Below are positions 15,052 to 16,138 of a stretch of DNA of 16,138 bases, one piece after another. The position numbers and the translations under genes were made by a program. Below the pieces are notes generated by a model that ran no database searches, had not been told where the DNA came from, and was given only the letters and a program-made list of their open reading frames with translations. The DNA is from DATGMS01 sp040905145 (GTDB lineage Bacteria > Bacteroidota > Bacteroidia > Cytophagales > Cyclobacteriaceae), in assembly GCA_040905145.1 (NCBI GenBank), contig JBBDSC010000220.1, forward strand, positions 1 to 16,138, read 5' to 3'. Within the stretch, counting starts at the first letter, position 1; each line of letters begins with the position of its first letter.

Positions 15052-15388
15052 ATGGATGACATGTTTCGCTATATTCAGGAGAATATAACATATCCGGGAG
15101 AAGCTAGGAAATCAGGTCATATTGGGACCATAGAGCCTGTATGCCAAGGTAAGCCAAAACGGCACCATTAAAGAAGTTCTGGAACTACAGCCTGAAGAGG
15201 GTTTCGTTGATATTGAAGAAATTGTCATTGTGGGATATACAGGCGTTGAGTCTGAATACACTGAATCATCCAGCCATAAAAGCCTCATAGCAGAGGGGCG
15301 GCGATTAATTGAGTCATTTCCTGTATTGGAAATTCCCGAGCTGTATGGCCAGACAATGAAATTTAAATTCAAATTTGAAATAAGATAG
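15052..15388 (+). pseudogene. TonB C-terminal-domain protein, frameshifted
   Basis: The start MDDMFRYIQENITYPGEARK and, in another frame, LYAKVSQNGTIKEVLELQP, then GRRLIESFP, match the TonB C-terminal domain as found in Bacteroidota energy transducers and BlaR1/M56-linked TonB proteins (consensus FxxYIQxNLxYPxEAxxxGxxGxVxVxFxVxxxGxI). The first part is in the frame of ATG 15052; the rest, ending at TAG 15386-15388, is in a different frame. The break lies near 15120-15138, where an in-frame TAG also occurs. The domain end (GQTMKFKFKFEI) is intact. There is no N-terminal membrane anchor, so either the gene was always a short TonB-box partner or its 5' part is lost. It is preceded by an operator-like array and followed 8 bp later by the 55-bp repeat. 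Confidence 0.65.
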
Positions 15389-15395
15389 AACAGGG

Positions 15396-15450
15396 AGCAG
15401 CCAGTATTTTTGCCAATTTAATTGGTGTATAAATTTAAAGAATCCCGATT
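15396..15450. repeat. 55-bp direct repeat, copy B
   Basis: Identical over 55 bases and in the same orientation to 1-55. The match begins right after CAGGG, 8 bp past the TonB-remnant stop, and ends before AAATCAG. Because flanks differ on the right-hand side of both copies, the right boundary of the repeat is sharp. Copy B shows that the repeat does not continue left only if base 0 of the window differs from G15395, which cannot be tested here. Confidence 0.9.
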
Positions 15451-15603
15451 AAATCAGTTTGGAATAAAGTAATTCTCGCAGATGGAGAGGCTTATAGTGA
15501 ACAAGTATACAAATTTAACGCATTGATGAACATCAGCACAGGTTTTCACCCTTTGGAACGTTCAATTCCCGTTGTTTGTATTCCACATACCACAGGAGCC
15601 TAA
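15439..15603 (+). pseudogene. Short open frame beginning inside the repeat
   Basis: An open frame of about 54 codons follows a stop in the repeat (15436-15438) and reads SVWNKVILADGEAYSEQVYK, then FNALMNISTGFHPLERSIPV, ending at TAA 15601-15603. It has no start codon. Composition is protein-like, and it runs up to the recombinase remnant. I do not recognise a family; it may be another gene fragment. Confidence 0.25.
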
Positions 15604-15608
15604 AGAAA

Positions 15609-15968
15609 AGGCAGGGAAAAGGGAAAAAAGGTACACCATATTGCCTACAAGTACTTTAGAAACCTTGAAGAAGTAGCCATTTACCGGCCAAAGCCCTATT
15701 TGTTTAAGGGCCAATTTGAAGGAAAGCACAGCAGCAGTGAACAGCAATTTTTAAAAAATATGCCAAAATAGCTGGCATAACCAAATATTTGCAACCACTT
15801 CGATTACGACCTAGTTTTGTAACCCTTTTACTGGGGAAAGCGGTACGGATCTGCGCTATATCCAAAGCTTTTGGGACACAGGTCTGGTAAGACCACTGAA
15901 ATATCACGCATGTAAGCCAAAAGCACCTGAGTCAAATCCAATCACCGGCAGATATGCTGGATAAGTAA
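15609..15968 (+). pseudogene. Tyrosine recombinase C-terminal half, heavily decayed
   Basis: Pieces in several frames line up with the catalytic half of a Bacteroidota tyrosine recombinase: KRYTILPTSTLETLKK (expected GKGKKDRxTxLS...LLExLRxY), then YRPKPYLFKGQFEGKHSSSE (expected YRPKxYLFEGQxGGxYSSxS), then AGITKYLQPLRLRPSFVTLLL (expected AGITKHVTPHTLRHSFATHLL), then GTDLRYIQ, and finally ITHVSQKHLSQIQSPADMLD with TAA at 15966-15968. The catalytic helix LRHSFATHLL has lost its His-Ser context and at least three frameshifts or stops occur. It cannot be active. It is of the same type as the fragment at 605-727 (THVSN...LIKSPLDEL). Confidence 0.7.
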
Positions 15969-16138
15969 TGGCAATAAATAAGGAAGATGTATTAGGAAAA
16001 ATGGCAGTTTTTTTCGTGTTTAAGGAAAAATTTTACTCCAACCAAAAGCAAAATAACCGCAAGGGGTTGGTGTTAGCCAGCAGTTGGTGGCAAGTGTAAA
16101 AGACGACAGTAACAACATAAAACAATGCAAGACATACT
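15969..16138. other. Non-coding segment after the recombinase, hairpin-rich
   Basis: No gene is visible. CCAACC (16038-16043) can pair with GGTTGG (16065-16070), and GTTGGTG occurs twice (16066-16072 and 16083-16089), with GCCA...TGGC nearby. The position just after a recombinase invites comparison with attI/attC-type sites, but the exact core GTTRRRY with its partner is not clearly present. The segment ends at the window edge. Confidence 0.3.

Noticed and set aside
1..16138. CRISPR array, rRNA or known defence system
   Set aside because: No regularly spaced repeats, no rRNA signature and no Cas, toxin-antitoxin, restriction or other defence signature was found; the helicase is a truncated Lhr fragment.

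Overview
The window looks like a chromosomal segment of a free-living Bacteroidota bacterium, probably of the Cytophagales/Cyclobacteriaceae type. This is inferred from the family content (AtuA beside carboxylase genes, a TonB C-terminal domain remnant, IS91 with a partner tyrosine recombinase), from AT-rich spacers and from start codons that mostly lack a Shine-Dalgarno sequence. I ran no database search; names rest on motifs I can read.

Layout. 1-1660: accessory left edge. It holds a 55-bp repeat that recurs at 15396-15450, a perfect 17-bp inverted repeat, an orphan gene tail on the minus strand, and a decayed IS91-type unit (recombinase 3' end plus a frameshifted transposase without its HUH region). 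1852-2733: an intact MOSC-domain gene. 2734-4803: a minus-strand run of broken gene ends (Lhr-type helicase, alpha/beta hydrolase, a SnoaL-like tail, an unrecognised tail, an AstE/aspartoacylase-like tail). 5036-10403: the best-preserved block, a tight plus-strand operon: acyl-CoA carboxylase carboxyltransferase (MCC/GCC beta type), 3-methylglutaconyl-CoA-type hydratase, AtuA-family protein, acyl-CoA dehydrogenase. 10404-11822: AT-rich accessory stretch with a small minus-strand ORF, a membrane-anchored coiled-coil protein, a possible terminator and one more gene remnant. 11823-14555: a two-gene molybdenum hydroxylase operon (2Fe-2S subunit plus Tat-exported, probably lipid-anchored Moco subunit). 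14556-16138: decayed right edge with an operator-like array, a frameshifted TonB C-terminal gene, the second 55-bp repeat, and a badly decayed tyrosine recombinase.

How the genes work together. The four-gene operon would dehydrogenate a branched acyl-CoA, carboxylate it at the gamma-methyl position and hydrate the glutaconyl-CoA product, as in leucine/isovalerate (Liu) or acyclic terpene (Atu) catabolism. The biotin carboxylase subunit and HMG-CoA lyase needed to finish the route are not in the window. The Moco enzyme is a separate periplasmic oxidation system of unknown substrate. I see no convincing defence system, CRISPR array, rRNA or tRNA. The most notable features are the non-canonical Liu/Atu operon, the recombinase-linked 55-bp repeats and the dense gene graveyard.
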